Assembly: GCA_021792365.1 (NCBI GenBank)
Contig: JAJYUT010000001.1
Span: forward strand, 496,001 to 560,000
Reading direction: 5' to 3'
DNA length: 64,000 bases
From: Pseudomonadota bacterium
GTDB lineage: Bacteria > Pseudomonadota > Alphaproteobacteria > Dongiales > Dongiaceae
A model generated the notes under the pieces. That model had not been told where the DNA came from, searched no databases, and saw only the letters and a list, made by a program, of their open reading frames with translations. A program made the position numbers and the translations under genes. Shown one piece after another: positions 15,955-24,852 of the stretch; position 1 is the stretch's first letter, and the number at the start of each line of letters is the position of its first letter.

Positions 15955-16558
15955 CGCGCTGCATCGCCGGGCGCGCGGCGACGAGATCCGCGAGCCGCTT
16001 CACGTGCGGGAAGCGCTCATAGGTCCCCGGGCAGCATTGCTGCCAGGTGGAGAGCATGTAGGCGAAGATGTCCGCCGCGCTGAACCGGTCGCCCAGCAAA
16101 TAGGGGCCGTTCGCCGCCAGGTGCCGGTCGATGCGGCCCCAGAGGGTCGCAATCTCCTCCATCGCGCTCGCGGCCACGGGCTCGTTGCCGCCGGCATCAG
16201 CCGTGTGCCGCTCCGGATAATAGTAGCGCAGCATCGCGGGCTGCAGCGAGTTGGTGAGGTGCGTCAGCCATTGATAGAAATGACCGCGCGCCATCTCGTC
16301 GGGTCCGGGCGCCAGCTTCGCGGCGGGATGGCGATCGGCGATGAACATCGCCATGGCGGCGGATTCGAATATCACGAAGCCGCCATCCACCAACAGCGTC
16401 GGCACCTTGCCGTTGGGGTTGAGCTTCAGATAGGCCGGGTCGCGGTGCGCGCCTTCATCCGTTTTGACGACTTCCAACGCGTATCTGGCGCCCGCCTCTT
16501 CCAGCGCGCCGTGCGGCGCCATCGCCGCCGATCCTGGCGACCAGTAAAGCGTGTACAT
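15935..16558 (-). CDS. Glutathione S-transferase family protein
   Basis: A 207-residue GST: thioredoxin-like N-terminal domain (MYTLYWSPGSAAMAPHGALE, then NPNGKVPTLLVDGG with the cis-proline, and FESAAMAMFIAD for the gamma-glutamyl contact), followed by an all-helical C-terminal domain with GDRFSAADIFAYM. The catalytic position after the first strand holds serine (S7 or S10), typical of bacterial beta/theta-like classes. MYTLYW is chosen as start since it begins the fold; the frame is open 16 codons more. Substrate unknown. It overlaps the end of the YetF-like gene. Confidence 0.9.
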   Translation of the reverse strand: MYTLYWSPGSAAMAPHGALEEAGARYALEVVKTDEGAHRDPAYLKLNPNGKVPTLLVDGGFVIFESAAMAMFIADRHPAAKLAPGPDEMARGHFYQWLTHLTNSLQPAMLRYYYPERHTADAGGNEPVAASAMEEIATLWGRIDRHLAANGPYLLGDRFSAADIFAYMLSTWQQCCPGTYERFPHVKRLADLVAARPAMQRVIGLSG

Positions 16559-16649
16559 CGGTTTCAGCCCCTGATTCGGAAACGCAGCCGGCGCCACGCT
16601 ATCCAACGGCGGGCCCGGGCGCCAGAACTAGAAGGGAGCTGGGGCACGC

Positions 16650-16682
16650 AAAACAAAACCGGGGCCCGAAGGCCCCGGTTCA
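16650..16682 (-). terminator. Rho-independent terminator after Bax-inhibitor-1 gene
   Basis: Perfect 10-bp stem AACCGGGGCC / GGCCCCGGTT with a 4-nt TTCG loop on the minus strand, followed by TTTTGTTTTGC. It lies 24 nt past the minus-strand stop at 16706. Confidence 0.88.
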
Positions 16683-16705
16683 AGCGTTCGACTGCCCTGC
16701 TGCCC

Positions 16706-17431
16706 TTAGCGGCGTTCGCCGAGGAACTGCAGGAGGAAGATGAAGAGGTTGATGAAGTCGAGATAGAGCCTGAGCGCGCCCATCACCGCCTTCTTGGTGC
16801 CGACTTCCTTGGTATCGCTGGCGAGATACATCTCCTTGATGTTCTGCGCGTCATAGGCGGTCAGGCCGGTGAAGACCAGCACGCCGATGACCGAGATCGC
16901 CCAATGCAGGGCCGAACTCTGCAGGAACAGGTTGACCAGCATCGCGATCACCAGCCCGAAGACGCCCATCATCAGGAACGAGCCCATGGCGCTGAGGTCG
17001 CGCTTGGTCGTGTAGCCGTAGAGCGCCATGCCGGCGAAGGTGGCCGCCGCGATGAAGAAGGTCCGCGCCACCGACGCACCCGTATAGGCGAGGAATACGT
17101 AGGATAGCGACAGGCCCATCAGCGCCGAGAACGCCCAGAACAGCATCTGCGCGGTCGAGGCGCGCATCGCGTGGATGCGCATGCCGAAGATGAAGGCGAA
17201 CACCAGCGGCGCGAACACCACCACCCAGATCAGCGGCGTGGCCGCGAGCTGGACGTAGATACCGCTGACCGCGCCGAAGTAGGCAACCAGGCCGGTGACA
17301 GCCGTGCCGGCCGCCATCAACCCGAACACCTTCTGCATGTATGCCCGGAGGCCGACGTCGATCTCGGCAGCGCGGGCGCCGGCCGGCGCATGGGCGCGGC
17401 CTAGATATTCTCTCTGTGGTCCCGTGGCCAT
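16706..17431 (-). CDS. Bax inhibitor-1/YccA family membrane protein
   Basis: A 241-residue inner-membrane protein with seven hydrophobic segments after a short polar N-terminus. Hallmarks include the FAPLVFAFIFG and GLSLSYVFLAYTGASVARTF blocks and the C-terminal LRLYLDFINLFIFLLQFLG. Relatives include YbhL and YccA, proposed as calcium-leak channels or FtsH-interacting proteins. AAGGAG sits about 7 nt before the ATG at 17431, which overrides the longer open frame. It is a single gene with its own terminator and is divergent from trpS. Confidence 0.92.
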   Translation of the reverse strand: MATGPQREYLGRAHAPAGARAAEIDVGLRAYMQKVFGLMAAGTAVTGLVAYFGAVSGIYVQLAATPLIWVVVFAPLVFAFIFGMRIHAMRASTAQMLFWAFSALMGLSLSYVFLAYTGASVARTFFIAAATFAGMALYGYTTKRDLSAMGSFLMMGVFGLVIAMLVNLFLQSSALHWAISVIGVLVFTGLTAYDAQNIKEMYLASDTKEVGTKKAVMGALRLYLDFINLFIFLLQFLGERR

Positions 17432-17652
17432 ATGTTCACTCCTTGTTCCAAGGGGCCCCTGCCCCCCCAATAGCCGGCTCATAATATGAGGGGTTAAGCC
17501 TTTCCCTTCAATGCCCTTCGGTGCCGGTTCGGAGGGTGGCCAAGCGGATTTCGCCGGAAAAGCCCTTGCGGAGGCGTGGCTGGCCCGGCGATATAGCCGC
17601 CACCCCGGGTTTGGGGGATTAATTTCTGCACCAAAGCGTGAAAGCACAGGCG

Positions 17653-18678
17653 ATGAACCGCATCTTTTCCGGCGTCCAGCCGACCCACAAGCTGCACCTT
17701 GGCAACTATCTGGGCGCCGTCCGGAACTGGGTCCGGATGCAGAAGGACTATGACTGCATCTTCTGCGTGGTCGACCTGCACGCCATCACGCTGTGGCAGG
17801 AGCCGGCGGAGCTGCGCCAGAACACGCGCGAGGTCGCGGCGGCCTATATCGCCTCCGGCATCGATCCCCAGAGCTCCATCATCTTCAACCAGAGCCAGTG
17901 CTTCGCCCATGCGCAGCTCGCCTGGATCCTGAATTGCGTGGCGCGGCTCGGCTGGCTGAATCGCATGACCCAGTTCAAGGAGAAGGCGGGCAAGAACCGC
18001 GAGAACGCCTCGATCGGGCTCTACGCCTATCCGGTGCTGATGGCGGCGGACATCCTGGCCTATAAGGCAACCCACGTGCCGGTGGGAGAGGATCAGAAGC
18101 AGCACCTGGAGCTGGCGCGCGACATCGCGCAGAAGTTCAACAACGACTACGGCGTGCAGTTCTTTCCCCTTCCCGAGCCGGTGATCGGCGGTCCCGCCAT
18201 GCGCATCATGTCGCTGCGCGACGGAACCAAGAAGATGTCCAAGTCCGACGAGAGCGACTACAGCCGCATCAACATGACGGACGATGCGGACACCATCGCG
18301 CTCAAGTTCCGCAAGGCCAAGACCGACCCCAACCCGCTGCCCGGCCCGGAATGCCTGGACGAGAAGGGCGAGGTGAAGGCGGATGCCGAGGCGGCGCGGC
18401 CGGAGGCGTACAACCTGCTGTCGATCTATGCGGCCCTGTCGGACGTCACGATGGCCGAGGCGGTGAACCGGTTCGCCGGCCAGGAATTCTCCCGCTTCAA
18501 GGGCGAGTTGACCGACCTCGCGGTCGCCAAGCTCAGCTCCATCAACGGCGAGATGAAGCGCCTGCTGGCCCATCCGGACGAGATCGACGCCCTTATGCGG
18601 CGGGGTGCCGAACGGGCCCAGGCGGTCGCCCTGCCCATCCTGCGCGAGGCCGAAGAAATCGTCGGCTTCCTCCATTGA
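17653..18678 (+). CDS. trpS: Tryptophanyl-tRNA synthetase
   Basis: Class I synthetase charging tRNA-Trp; 341 residues, normal length. The HIGH-like motif is HKLHLGN at 13-19 and the KMSKS motif is KKMSKS near 194-199, preceded by the usual MRIMSLRDG. The tryptophan pocket block [14 protein letters not shown] is present near 122-135. The ATG at 17653 begins the common [11 protein letters not shown] start; a GTG at 17638 would add five residues. DUF2333 gene follows 63 nt later on the same strand. Confidence 0.97.
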   Translation: MNRIFSGVQPTHKLHLGNYLGAVRNWVRMQKDYDCIFCVVDLHAITLWQEPAELRQNTREVAAAYIASGIDPQSSIIFNQSQCFAHAQLAWILNCVARLGWLNRMTQFKEKAGKNRENASIGLYAYPVLMAADILAYKATHVPVGEDQKQHLELARDIAQKFNNDYGVQFFPLPEPVIGGPAMRIMSLRDGTKKMSKSDESDYSRINMTDDADTIALKFRKAKTDPNPLPGPECLDEKGEVKADAEAARPEAYNLLSIYAALSDVTMAEAVNRFAGQEFSRFKGELTDLAVAKLSSINGEMKRLLAHPDEIDALMRRGAERAQAVALPILREAEEIVGFLH

Positions 18679-18741
18679 CCTTGCCGGAAGGCGCGCGCGT
18701 TCCCACCTTTCCTTGGGTCGCCTCACAAGGAGTAGGGCTTC

Positions 18742-19710
18742 ATGACCGCCGACCCGTTTCTGGATTCTCCGGCCGATACGCCGAAACTGCCCGGCTCCGG
18801 CAGGCGCTGGCTGGGACGGGCGAAATGGATGGCGCTCGCCATCCTGGTCGTGCTGCTCCTCTATTATCCGGTCGGAATGCTCGTTGTTCACGCCGTCAAC
18901 GATGATCCGGACTTTACGGCTGGCGAGATCCCCCAGGGCCAGAGCAAGGCGGTTGCCCTGGCGGCAGCCCTGATTCAGCGCGAGGTCGGCGGCACCTCCT
19001 GGCCGGCCAACGATCCCTTCTTCATGCCTGGCGCCGCGCTCGACAACATGCCGAACTACCAGCACGGCATCCAGCAGGCGCTGGCCCGCTTCGTCACCGA
19101 GTTGGCAGACCAGCTCGGCCGGTCGCGCGGCTCGGCCAGCGCGGATTCGGACCTGACCGAGGCGCGCGGCCTGCTCAACTATCCGCACGATGTCTGGTAC
19201 GTCAGCTCGGCCTCTCTTGCCGCCAATTCCGAGACCCAGTACCTGAAGGCGATGGTGAAGCTGAACAGCTACAACACGCGCCTGGCCGCCGGCCGCGCCG
19301 TGTTCGAGCCGCGCTCGGACAACCTGATCAGCACGCTCGACCGCATCGGCAAGGATCTGGGCGCGGCCTCGAACGCGATCGATCAGGAGATCGATCTGTA
19401 CGCCGGCGACTGGATCGACCTGAACGCCGACGACGTGTTCTACTACAACAAGGGCCTGCTCTATGCGAACGCCCTGCTGCTGCGCGATCTGGGCGCCGAT
19501 TTCCAGAACGTGCTGGACGAGCGCGGCGCAAGCAGCGTCTGGACCCGCATGTTGGATTCGATGATGGAGGGCGCGACCCTGCAGCCGCTGGTCGTCATCA
19601 ATGGCGGGCCCAACGCGCTGGTCGAGCCGAATCACCTGAGCTCCCAGGGCTTCTACCTGCTGCGCGCCCGCACGCAGCTGGAAGAGCTGATCGACATCCT
19701 GCAGAAGTAG
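18742..19710 (+). CDS. DUF2333 family membrane-anchored protein
   Basis: A 322-residue protein with an N-terminal membrane helix (about 30-52, KWMALAILVVLLLYYPVGM) and a large periplasmic domain. The NDDPDF...QGQSKAVALAAALIQREV block and GGTSWPANDPFFMPGAALDNMPNYQ segment are family hallmarks. The family is confined mostly to proteobacteria and has no known activity. AAGGAG precedes the ATG. It may be transcribed with trpS. About 260 nt of untranslated sequence follow, including a CTGT-rich patch near 19770-19797. Confidence 0.88.
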   Translation: MTADPFLDSPADTPKLPGSGRRWLGRAKWMALAILVVLLLYYPVGMLVVHAVNDDPDFTAGEIPQGQSKAVALAAALIQREVGGTSWPANDPFFMPGAALDNMPNYQHGIQQALARFVTELADQLGRSRGSASADSDLTEARGLLNYPHDVWYVSSASLAANSETQYLKAMVKLNSYNTRLAAGRAVFEPRSDNLISTLDRIGKDLGAASNAIDQEIDLYAGDWIDLNADDVFYYNKGLLYANALLLRDLGADFQNVLDERGASSVWTRMLDSMMEGATLQPLVVINGGPNALVEPNHLSSQGFYLLRARTQLEELIDILQK

Positions 19711-19970
19711 CCGGAGGATAAAGATCGGAGATCAGAATGCGGTGAACGGATGGTACAAGGCAAATGCCTTCTGTTCTCTGTTGTCTGTCCTCTGTAGAGT
19801 GACTCCACGATTGGCTGCGGTCCCCGAGTCGCTGTCGAAGACGCTCAGCTCGCCAGCTTTTTCATGAGGATGCGTCTCGCCGGCCGCCTTCACCAGTCGC
19901 GGGGATGCCTGGCCGATGTGCGCGTTTCTGCCGGGCTGTTGGATCGCAAGGACCGGGGGTTCGGGCGGGC

Positions 19971-20930
19971 ATGCTGGGCGCCCTTCTAGACTGGCTACTC
20001 AGCTTTCAAGTGTATCTGCCGATCGCCGAGATTTCGGTGTCGGTCATGCTGTTGCTCGGCCTCGGCGGCGGCGTCGGCTTCCTCAGCGGCCTGTTCGGGG
20101 TCGGCGGCGGCTTCCTGATGACGCCGCTCCTGATCTTCATCGGCGTGCCGCCGCCGGTCGCGGTGGCGACCCAGGCGAACCAGACGGTCGCCACCTCCGT
20201 CAGCGGCGTGCTGGCCCATTGGAGCCGCGACAACGTCGATTTCAAGATGGGCACCGTCCTGCTGTCCGGCGGCGTGTTCGGCTCGCTGGTCGGCGTCACG
20301 ATCTTCTCCATCCTCCGGCGCTATGGTCAGATCGACCTCGTCATCAACCTCGCTTACGTGGTCCTGCTGGGCTCGATCGGCCTCATGATGCTCACAGAAT
20401 CGACGCGTGCGCTGCGCCGCGCGCGGCGGATTCCTGGCCGTGCCGTGCCGCCGCGCAAGCTGCATCAGCACGTCTGGGTGCACGGCCTGCCCCTGAAGAT
20501 GCGCTTCAAGAAATCGCGGCTCTACATCTCCGCGATCATGCCGATCGGGATCGGCTTCGTGGTCGGCATCCTCTCCGCCCTGCTCGGCGTGGGCGGCGCC
20601 TTCCTGATCGTGCCGGCGATGATCTATCTGGTCGGCATGCCGACCGCGATCGTGGTCGGAACCTCGCTGTTCCAGATCATCTTCGTCGCCGCCGTCACCA
20701 CCATCCTGCAATCGATGGAGAATCGCACCGTCGATGTGCTGCTCGCCTTCGTGCTCACCATCGGCTCGGTGATCGGCGCGCAATTCGGCGGGCGCCTCGG
20801 CGCCAAGCTGCCGGGCGAGCAGCTCCGCTTCCTGCTGGCGCTGCTCATCCTCCTGGTCGCGGTCGGGCTGTGCTACGAACTGGTGGCGACGCCCGACGAT
20901 CTCTATGTCCTGCAGGGGCTGACGCGATGA
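19971..20930 (+). CDS. Sulfite exporter TauE/SafE family protein
   Basis: A 319-residue integral membrane protein with about eight helices and the two TauE half-repeats: GFLSGLFGVGGGFLMTPLL (about 33-51) and GILSALLGVGGAFLIVPAM (about 200-218). Family members are proposed to export sulfite, sulfoacetate or other organosulfur anions, or to import sulfur compounds. GGGCGGG precedes the ATG at 19971. Its stop overlaps the next gene (ATGA), forming a conserved alphaproteobacterial pair with TIGR02186. The anion carried is unknown. Confidence 0.92.
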   Translation: MLGALLDWLLSFQVYLPIAEISVSVMLLLGLGGGVGFLSGLFGVGGGFLMTPLLIFIGVPPPVAVATQANQTVATSVSGVLAHWSRDNVDFKMGTVLLSGGVFGSLVGVTIFSILRRYGQIDLVINLAYVVLLGSIGLMMLTESTRALRRARRIPGRAVPPRKLHQHVWVHGLPLKMRFKKSRLYISAIMPIGIGFVVGILSALLGVGGAFLIVPAMIYLVGMPTAIVVGTSLFQIIFVAAVTTILQSMENRTVDVLLAFVLTIGSVIGAQFGGRLGAKLPGEQLRFLLALLILLVAVGLCYELVATPDDLYVLQGLTR

Positions 20931-21685
20931 GCGGCCGGCTCGTCGCCTGCGCGGTCGGGTTCCTCGCCTTCGCCCTCGCCTGGGCGGCCCCGGCGGCGGC
21001 CAGGGGGATCGTCGCGGATGTCGACGATCATCTGGTGGAGATCACCACCGATTTCGCCGGCCAGGACATCCTGGTGTTCGGCGCGATCGACGGGCCGGGC
21101 GACGTCGTGCTGGTGATGCGCGGCCCGGCCGGGCGCGTGGCGGTGCATCGCAAGGCGCGCTTCGCCGGCGTATGGGTCAACGCCGATTCGATCGAGTTCG
21201 ACGGCGTGCCCTCGCTCTACGGCGTCGCTTCCTCCCGGCCCTTGTTCCAGATCCTGACGCCCGACGTCCTCGACCGCTATCAGCTCGGCGTCGGGCGCGT
21301 GCAGTTCCAGGAGGTCGCGGCCGAGGTGCCGGGCGTCGGCCCCTTCCGCACCGCCCTGGTGCAGCAGAAAAAGAAGCAGGGCCTCTATGCCGACCGCGTG
21401 GGCCGCGTGACCTTCATCGGCGACACGCTGTTCCGCGCCAACCTGCATCTGCCGTCCAACGTACCGACCGGCACGTTCCTGATCGACGTCTACCTGGTGC
21501 GGGACGGCCGGATCGTGGATGCCCAGAACATGCCCCTGGTCATCAGCAAGGTGGGCTTCGGGGCTGACATCTATAAATATGCCAATGCGCGCTCGATCGC
21601 CCAGCGCTTCGTCTATGGCGTAGCGGCCGTGCTGGTTGCGCTGTTGACGGGCTGGCTGGCGCATCTGGCGTTCCGCAAGCGGTAG
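20927..21685 (+). CDS. TIGR02186 family protein (TauE partner)
   Basis: A 252-residue protein with a signal peptide (about 1-25), a beta-rich periplasmic domain and one C-terminal membrane helix (about 225-246), so it is anchored facing the periplasm. The blocks GIVADVDDHLVEITTDFAGQDI and GVWVNADSIEFDGVPSLYGVAS are typical of TIGR02186, an alphaproteobacterial family nearly always beside a TauE gene. The ATGA overlap supports cotranslation and a joint complex. Its own activity is unknown. Confidence 0.9.
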   Translation: MSGRLVACAVGFLAFALAWAAPAAARGIVADVDDHLVEITTDFAGQDILVFGAIDGPGDVVLVMRGPAGRVAVHRKARFAGVWVNADSIEFDGVPSLYGVASSRPLFQILTPDVLDRYQLGVGRVQFQEVAAEVPGVGPFRTALVQQKKKQGLYADRVGRVTFIGDTLFRANLHLPSNVPTGTFLIDVYLVRDGRIVDAQNMPLVISKVGFGADIYKYANARSIAQRFVYGVAAVLVALLTGWLAHLAFRKR

Positions 21686-21694
21686 AGGTGAATC

Positions 21695-22216
21695 ATGAGC
21701 ACCGAATCAGGCTCCACTCCCCAGGTCCAGCCGGCGGAACCGCCCGCTCCCGGGCAGGAGCGCGTGTTCCTGGTGGTGGTCGACGAAACGCCGGAGCTCC
21801 GGGTGGCCCTGCGCTATGCCTGCCGCCGCGCCTTCCGCTCCAACGGCCGCGTCGCCATGGTCCATGTCATGGAGCCGACCGGCTTCCGCGACTGGATCGG
21901 CGTCGACGAGCTCATGCGGGACGAGGCGCGCCAGCAGGCCGAGGCCATCATGCAGAAAATGGCGACCGAGGTGCACAAGCTCTCCGGCAAGATGCCGATG
22001 CTCTATTTCCGCGAAGGCGAGCGGCGCGAGGAATTGCTGCAGCTGATCCAGGAGGAGCCCGGCATCTCCATCCTGGTCCTGGCCGCCTCGATCGGTCCCA
22101 AGGGGCCGGGGCCGCTAGTCTCGGCCCTGACCGGCAAATATGTCAGCAAGATGCGCGTGCCGGTCACGATCGTGCCGGGCAACCTGTCGCCGGAAGATAT
22201 CGAGCACGTCGCCTAG
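21695..22216 (+). CDS. Universal stress protein (UspA domain)
   Basis: A 173-residue cytoplasmic protein with one Usp domain after a proline-rich 20-residue lead. Visible: VFLVVVDETPELRVALRYA, the central VAMVHVMEP, LVLAAS for the GxxG-type nucleotide loop region, and VPVTIVPG at the end. The classical ATP-binding G-2X-G-9X-G pattern is partly altered (ASIGPKGPGPLVSALTG), so ATP binding is uncertain. It lies 9 nt after TIGR02186, forming a three-gene operon TauE-TIGR02186-Usp, which hints at stress-linked anion export. Confidence 0.88.
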   Translation: MSTESGSTPQVQPAEPPAPGQERVFLVVVDETPELRVALRYACRRAFRSNGRVAMVHVMEPTGFRDWIGVDELMRDEARQQAEAIMQKMATEVHKLSGKMPMLYFREGERREELLQLIQEEPGISILVLAASIGPKGPGPLVSALTGKYVSKMRVPVTIVPGNLSPEDIEHVA

Positions 22217-22251
22217 CGCACCGCGCGCGATGGCGGCCCGGCGCGTGCCGC

Positions 22252-22509
22252 TCAGCTGCTGCGCCGCTTGACGAAGCGGTAGATGATGAGCAGCACGATC
22301 GAGCCCAACACCGCGATGATGATCGACGGGAGGTTGAAGCCCGTCACGTCGCCGAAGCCGAGCCTGGTGCTGATGAATCCCCCGATCAGCGCGCCCACGA
22401 TACCGATGATGATGGTGACGATGAACCCGCCGGGATCACGGCCGGGCATCAGCATCTTCGCGATGAGGCCGGCGACGAGGCCAAGGACAATCCAGATAAT
22501 CCAGCTCAT
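22252..22509 (-). CDS. GlsB/YeaQ/YmgE family stress membrane protein
   Basis: An 85-residue protein made of three membrane helices with GxxxG-like glycine patterns. The start MSWIIWIVLGLVAGLIAK and the middle GRDPGGFIVTIIIGIVGALIGG are family hallmarks. AGGGGAG precedes the ATG at 22509. These proteins are induced by acid or envelope stress in other bacteria. It is convergent with the Usp gene, 35 nt apart, and lies beside the multicopper oxidase. Confidence 0.9.
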   Translation of the reverse strand: MSWIIWIVLGLVAGLIAKMLMPGRDPGGFIVTIIIGIVGALIGGFISTRLGFGDVTGFNLPSIIIAVLGSIVLLIIYRFVKRRSS

Positions 22510-22580
22510 GGTATCTCCCCTGGAGAACTCGAAGCGCAAAGTCTAGCCGCTGAAATGCGGCGTGTCACCTGCCGTGCCGG

Positions 22581-24071
22581 TTACAGGTACTCGACTTGGG
22601 TCATCATGCCGGACAGCATGTGATAGAGATTGTGACAGTGGAACATCCACTTGCCGGGGTTGTCGGCATCGAAGGCGAGGGTGACGGAGCCGCCGGCCGG
22701 CACCAGTTCGGTATCGCGCACGGCGCCTTTGACTCGCGTCCCGTTGATTGCAACGACCTGGAAATGGTGCCCGTGCAGGTGCATGGGATGTGACATCCCG
22801 GTGCGGTTGGCGAGCGTCATCTCCACGCGCTCGCCGTGCCGTACCATCAGATGAGCGTGGTGCGCCATCGCGGCCTTTTCCTCGATGCCCCAGCGATAGG
22901 GCGCCATGGAGCCGGTCAAGGCGATGGCGAATGCGCGGGCGGCGCGCCGCTCGGGCAGCGGCTCTGCGGCCTCGTAGAGCATCGGCGCTTCGCGGTTGAT
23001 CGCGCCGATCGCATGGTGCGCCTGGCCGGCAAGCTTCGCAACTGTCCCGCCCTTGGTCGCCAGGATGAGTCCGGTGAGCGCCGTATCGCCTTCGCGCTGG
23101 AACAGCACCGGCCAGGCGCCCTCCCCGGCCGGCAGCGTGAAACGCACATCGGCGCGCTGCGCAATCGCCAGCGGAAAGCGGCTGCCCACCACCGGCACGA
23201 TCGGTCGCCCGTCGACATCGGTCAGCGAGCCCGAGAGCGGCCCCAGATCGATCATGAAATTGGTGGCGGAGGCCGCGTTTATGATGCGCAAGCGCACGCG
23301 CTGGCCGCGTTCGACGCGCACGATCTCCGGGTCGTCCAGCGTGCGGTCGTTGGTTAGGTACGCGTCGTACGATACGTCGTTGAGGTCCATCCCGGCCATG
23401 TCTGTGTGCGCCGCCTGAGACATGGCATCACGAGACTTCGCGTCATGAGGCATATCGCCGTGCGACGTGCCGTGATGGCCGGCATGCGGATCATTCGCCG
23501 CCGGCGCGCCATGGTGGTGATGGCCCATGCCCTCGGTGAGGCCGCTCAGGATCTCCTCCGGCGCCCGGAAGGTGAAATCGTGCAGCAGGATCACAACCTC
23601 CTGCTCGTCCAGCGCGGCCTCGCCGGGGTCGCGCACGATGAGCGGCGCGGTCATCAGCGACTGCTCCTGCAGCGCATGGTGCGAATGCATCCAGTTGGTG
23701 CCGGGCAGCGGCACTGCGAAATCGTAGTCGTGGCTCTCGCCGGACGGCAGCACCGGCTGGGTGACGCCGGGCACGCCGTCCTGCGCATTCGGCGGAGTCA
23801 ATCCGTGCCAGTGGATGAGGGCCGCCTCGCCCGCCTTGTTGGTCAGGCGCACGTGGAAGCGCTCGCCGGCATTCATGGTAAGGCCGTGCGTGCCGTCGGG
23901 CTGGGTGAGGGCGAACACCTTGGCCGCCTTGCCCTTGACCTCGATCACGCGCGTACCGATTGCGATCTGCGTCGCCGCGCCGTGCGACGCGGCGCGCGCG
24001 ACGGGTGCGACAGACGCGGCGCCGAGCACGGCGGCGGTGACGAGGAAACGGCGGCGGGACAGGGAACGCAT
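22581..24071 (-). CDS. Multicopper oxidase (CopA/CueO type) with His/Met-rich insert
   Basis: A 496-residue periplasmic copper oxidase, probably protecting against copper or oxidising phenolics or cuprous ions. It has a Tat signal (SRRRFL, residues 5-10) and three cupredoxin domains. Copper sites: HWHG at 87-90, HSHH at 129-132, HPMHLHGHHF around 433-442 and HCHNLYH at 478-484, with the axial methionine at 489. Between about residues 180 and 235 is an insert rich in His and Met (MGHHHHG, MPHD, TDMAGM), suited to bind excess copper. No Cue or CopR regulator is adjacent. The betI gene lies upstream on the same strand, 82 nt away. Confidence 0.92.
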   Translation of the reverse strand: MRSLSRRRFLVTAAVLGAASVAPVARAASHGAATQIAIGTRVIEVKGKAAKVFALTQPDGTHGLTMNAGERFHVRLTNKAGEAALIHWHGLTPPNAQDGVPGVTQPVLPSGESHDYDFAVPLPGTNWMHSHHALQEQSLMTAPLIVRDPGEAALDEQEVVILLHDFTFRAPEEILSGLTEGMGHHHHGAPAANDPHAGHHGTSHGDMPHDAKSRDAMSQAAHTDMAGMDLNDVSYDAYLTNDRTLDDPEIVRVERGQRVRLRIINAASATNFMIDLGPLSGSLTDVDGRPIVPVVGSRFPLAIAQRADVRFTLPAGEGAWPVLFQREGDTALTGLILATKGGTVAKLAGQAHHAIGAINREAPMLYEAAEPLPERRAARAFAIALTGSMAPYRWGIEEKAAMAHHAHLMVRHGERVEMTLANRTGMSHPMHLHGHHFQVVAINGTRVKGAVRDTELVPAGGSVTLAFDADNPGKWMFHCHNLYHMLSGMMTQVEYL

Positions 24072-24153
24072 GAAGAAACCTAGTCCTCGCCGGACCCGAC
24101 GCCAAGCGCCGGCGCCAGCCTTGCCCCCCGGCAGCGTCCGGATGACGCAGATG

Positions 24154-24759
24154 TCATCGCGCCGTGAGCAGGCCGTCCACCAGCGCCTTCATGTGCTTGA
24201 GCGCGCCGGCGCGGTCGATGCCGCCTTGCACCAGCCCGTGCCGGAGCCAGAGCCCGTCGATCATGATGCTGATGGCGCGCGCGGCCTCCTCCGCCTTGGC
24301 CGCGGGCAGCAGGTGCCGCAAGGCGGACATCAGGTTGCTGTGCATGCGCGCGTGGATGGCGCGCTGAAGCCGGGCGAATTGCGGATTGCGTGGCACCTCG
24401 CCGCAAAAGCTCAGCCAGGCATGGGTGATCTGGGGCACGAAGAACTGCTCGTCGAAATTCCCCTCGATGATCGCGTCCAGCCGCGCGCGCGGCGAATGGG
24501 CCTGGTTGAGGCGCCGTACGACCTCGTCGCGCAAGGCGGCATTCGCCCGCCGCATCGCGGCTTCGATCAGTTCATCCTTGTTCCGGAAGTAATGGAGGAC
24601 GATGCCCTTCGAGACGCCAGCCTTGGCCGCCACCCGCACCAGCGTCGTACCGGGCAGGCCCCAGACCTGCAGCGCCTCATAAGCCGCCTCGCTGAGTTCC
24701 TTGCGGCGGATCTGTTCGATGGACAGTCGTGGCAATCGCAACTTCCCGAATAAGTCCAA
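24154..24759 (-). CDS. betI: TetR family regulator, BetI type
   Basis: Choline-responsive repressor. The 201 residues match BetI along the length: IEQIRRKELSEAAYEAL, a HTH with VAAKAGVSKGIVLHYFRNKDELIEAAMR (about 40-65), EGNFDEQFF, TMAWLSF-like THAWLSFCGEVPR and IMIDGLWLRHGL near the C-terminus. It is divergent from choX with two inverted repeats between them, which is the expected arrangement for control of choline uptake and self-control. The start codon is taken as TTG at 24759; a TTG six codons later is possible. betA and betB are not in the window. Confidence 0.87.
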   Translation of the reverse strand: MDLFGKLRLPRLSIEQIRRKELSEAAYEALQVWGLPGTTLVRVAAKAGVSKGIVLHYFRNKDELIEAAMRRANAALRDEVVRRLNQAHSPRARLDAIIEGNFDEQFFVPQITHAWLSFCGEVPRNPQFARLQRAIHARMHSNLMSALRHLLPAAKAEEAARAISIMIDGLWLRHGLVQGGIDRAGALKHMKALVDGLLTAR

Positions 24760-24807
24760 GCCGTTGCTTAGCCCTGCTTGACTTTCTTGTCCAGCAGGAC
24801 GATAAAT

Positions 24808-24838
24808 TGACTAACGGTCAGTATTTAGACCGATGGTC
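24808..24838. promoter_or_regulatory. Paired inverted repeats, likely BetI operators
   Basis: Two palindromes lie in the betI-choX gap: TGAC-N5-GTCA at 24808-24820 and GACC-N3-GGTC at 24828-24838, centres about 19 bp apart. They overlap the expected choX promoter and leader, ending 14 nt before the choX ATG. Assignment to BetI is by position only. Confidence 0.5.
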
Positions 24839-24852
24839 AGCGGGAGGACAAA

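Noticed and set aside
17494-19635. 713-codon open frame opposite trpS and DUF2333
   Set aside because: Antisense shadow of two conserved genes with no recognisable motif.
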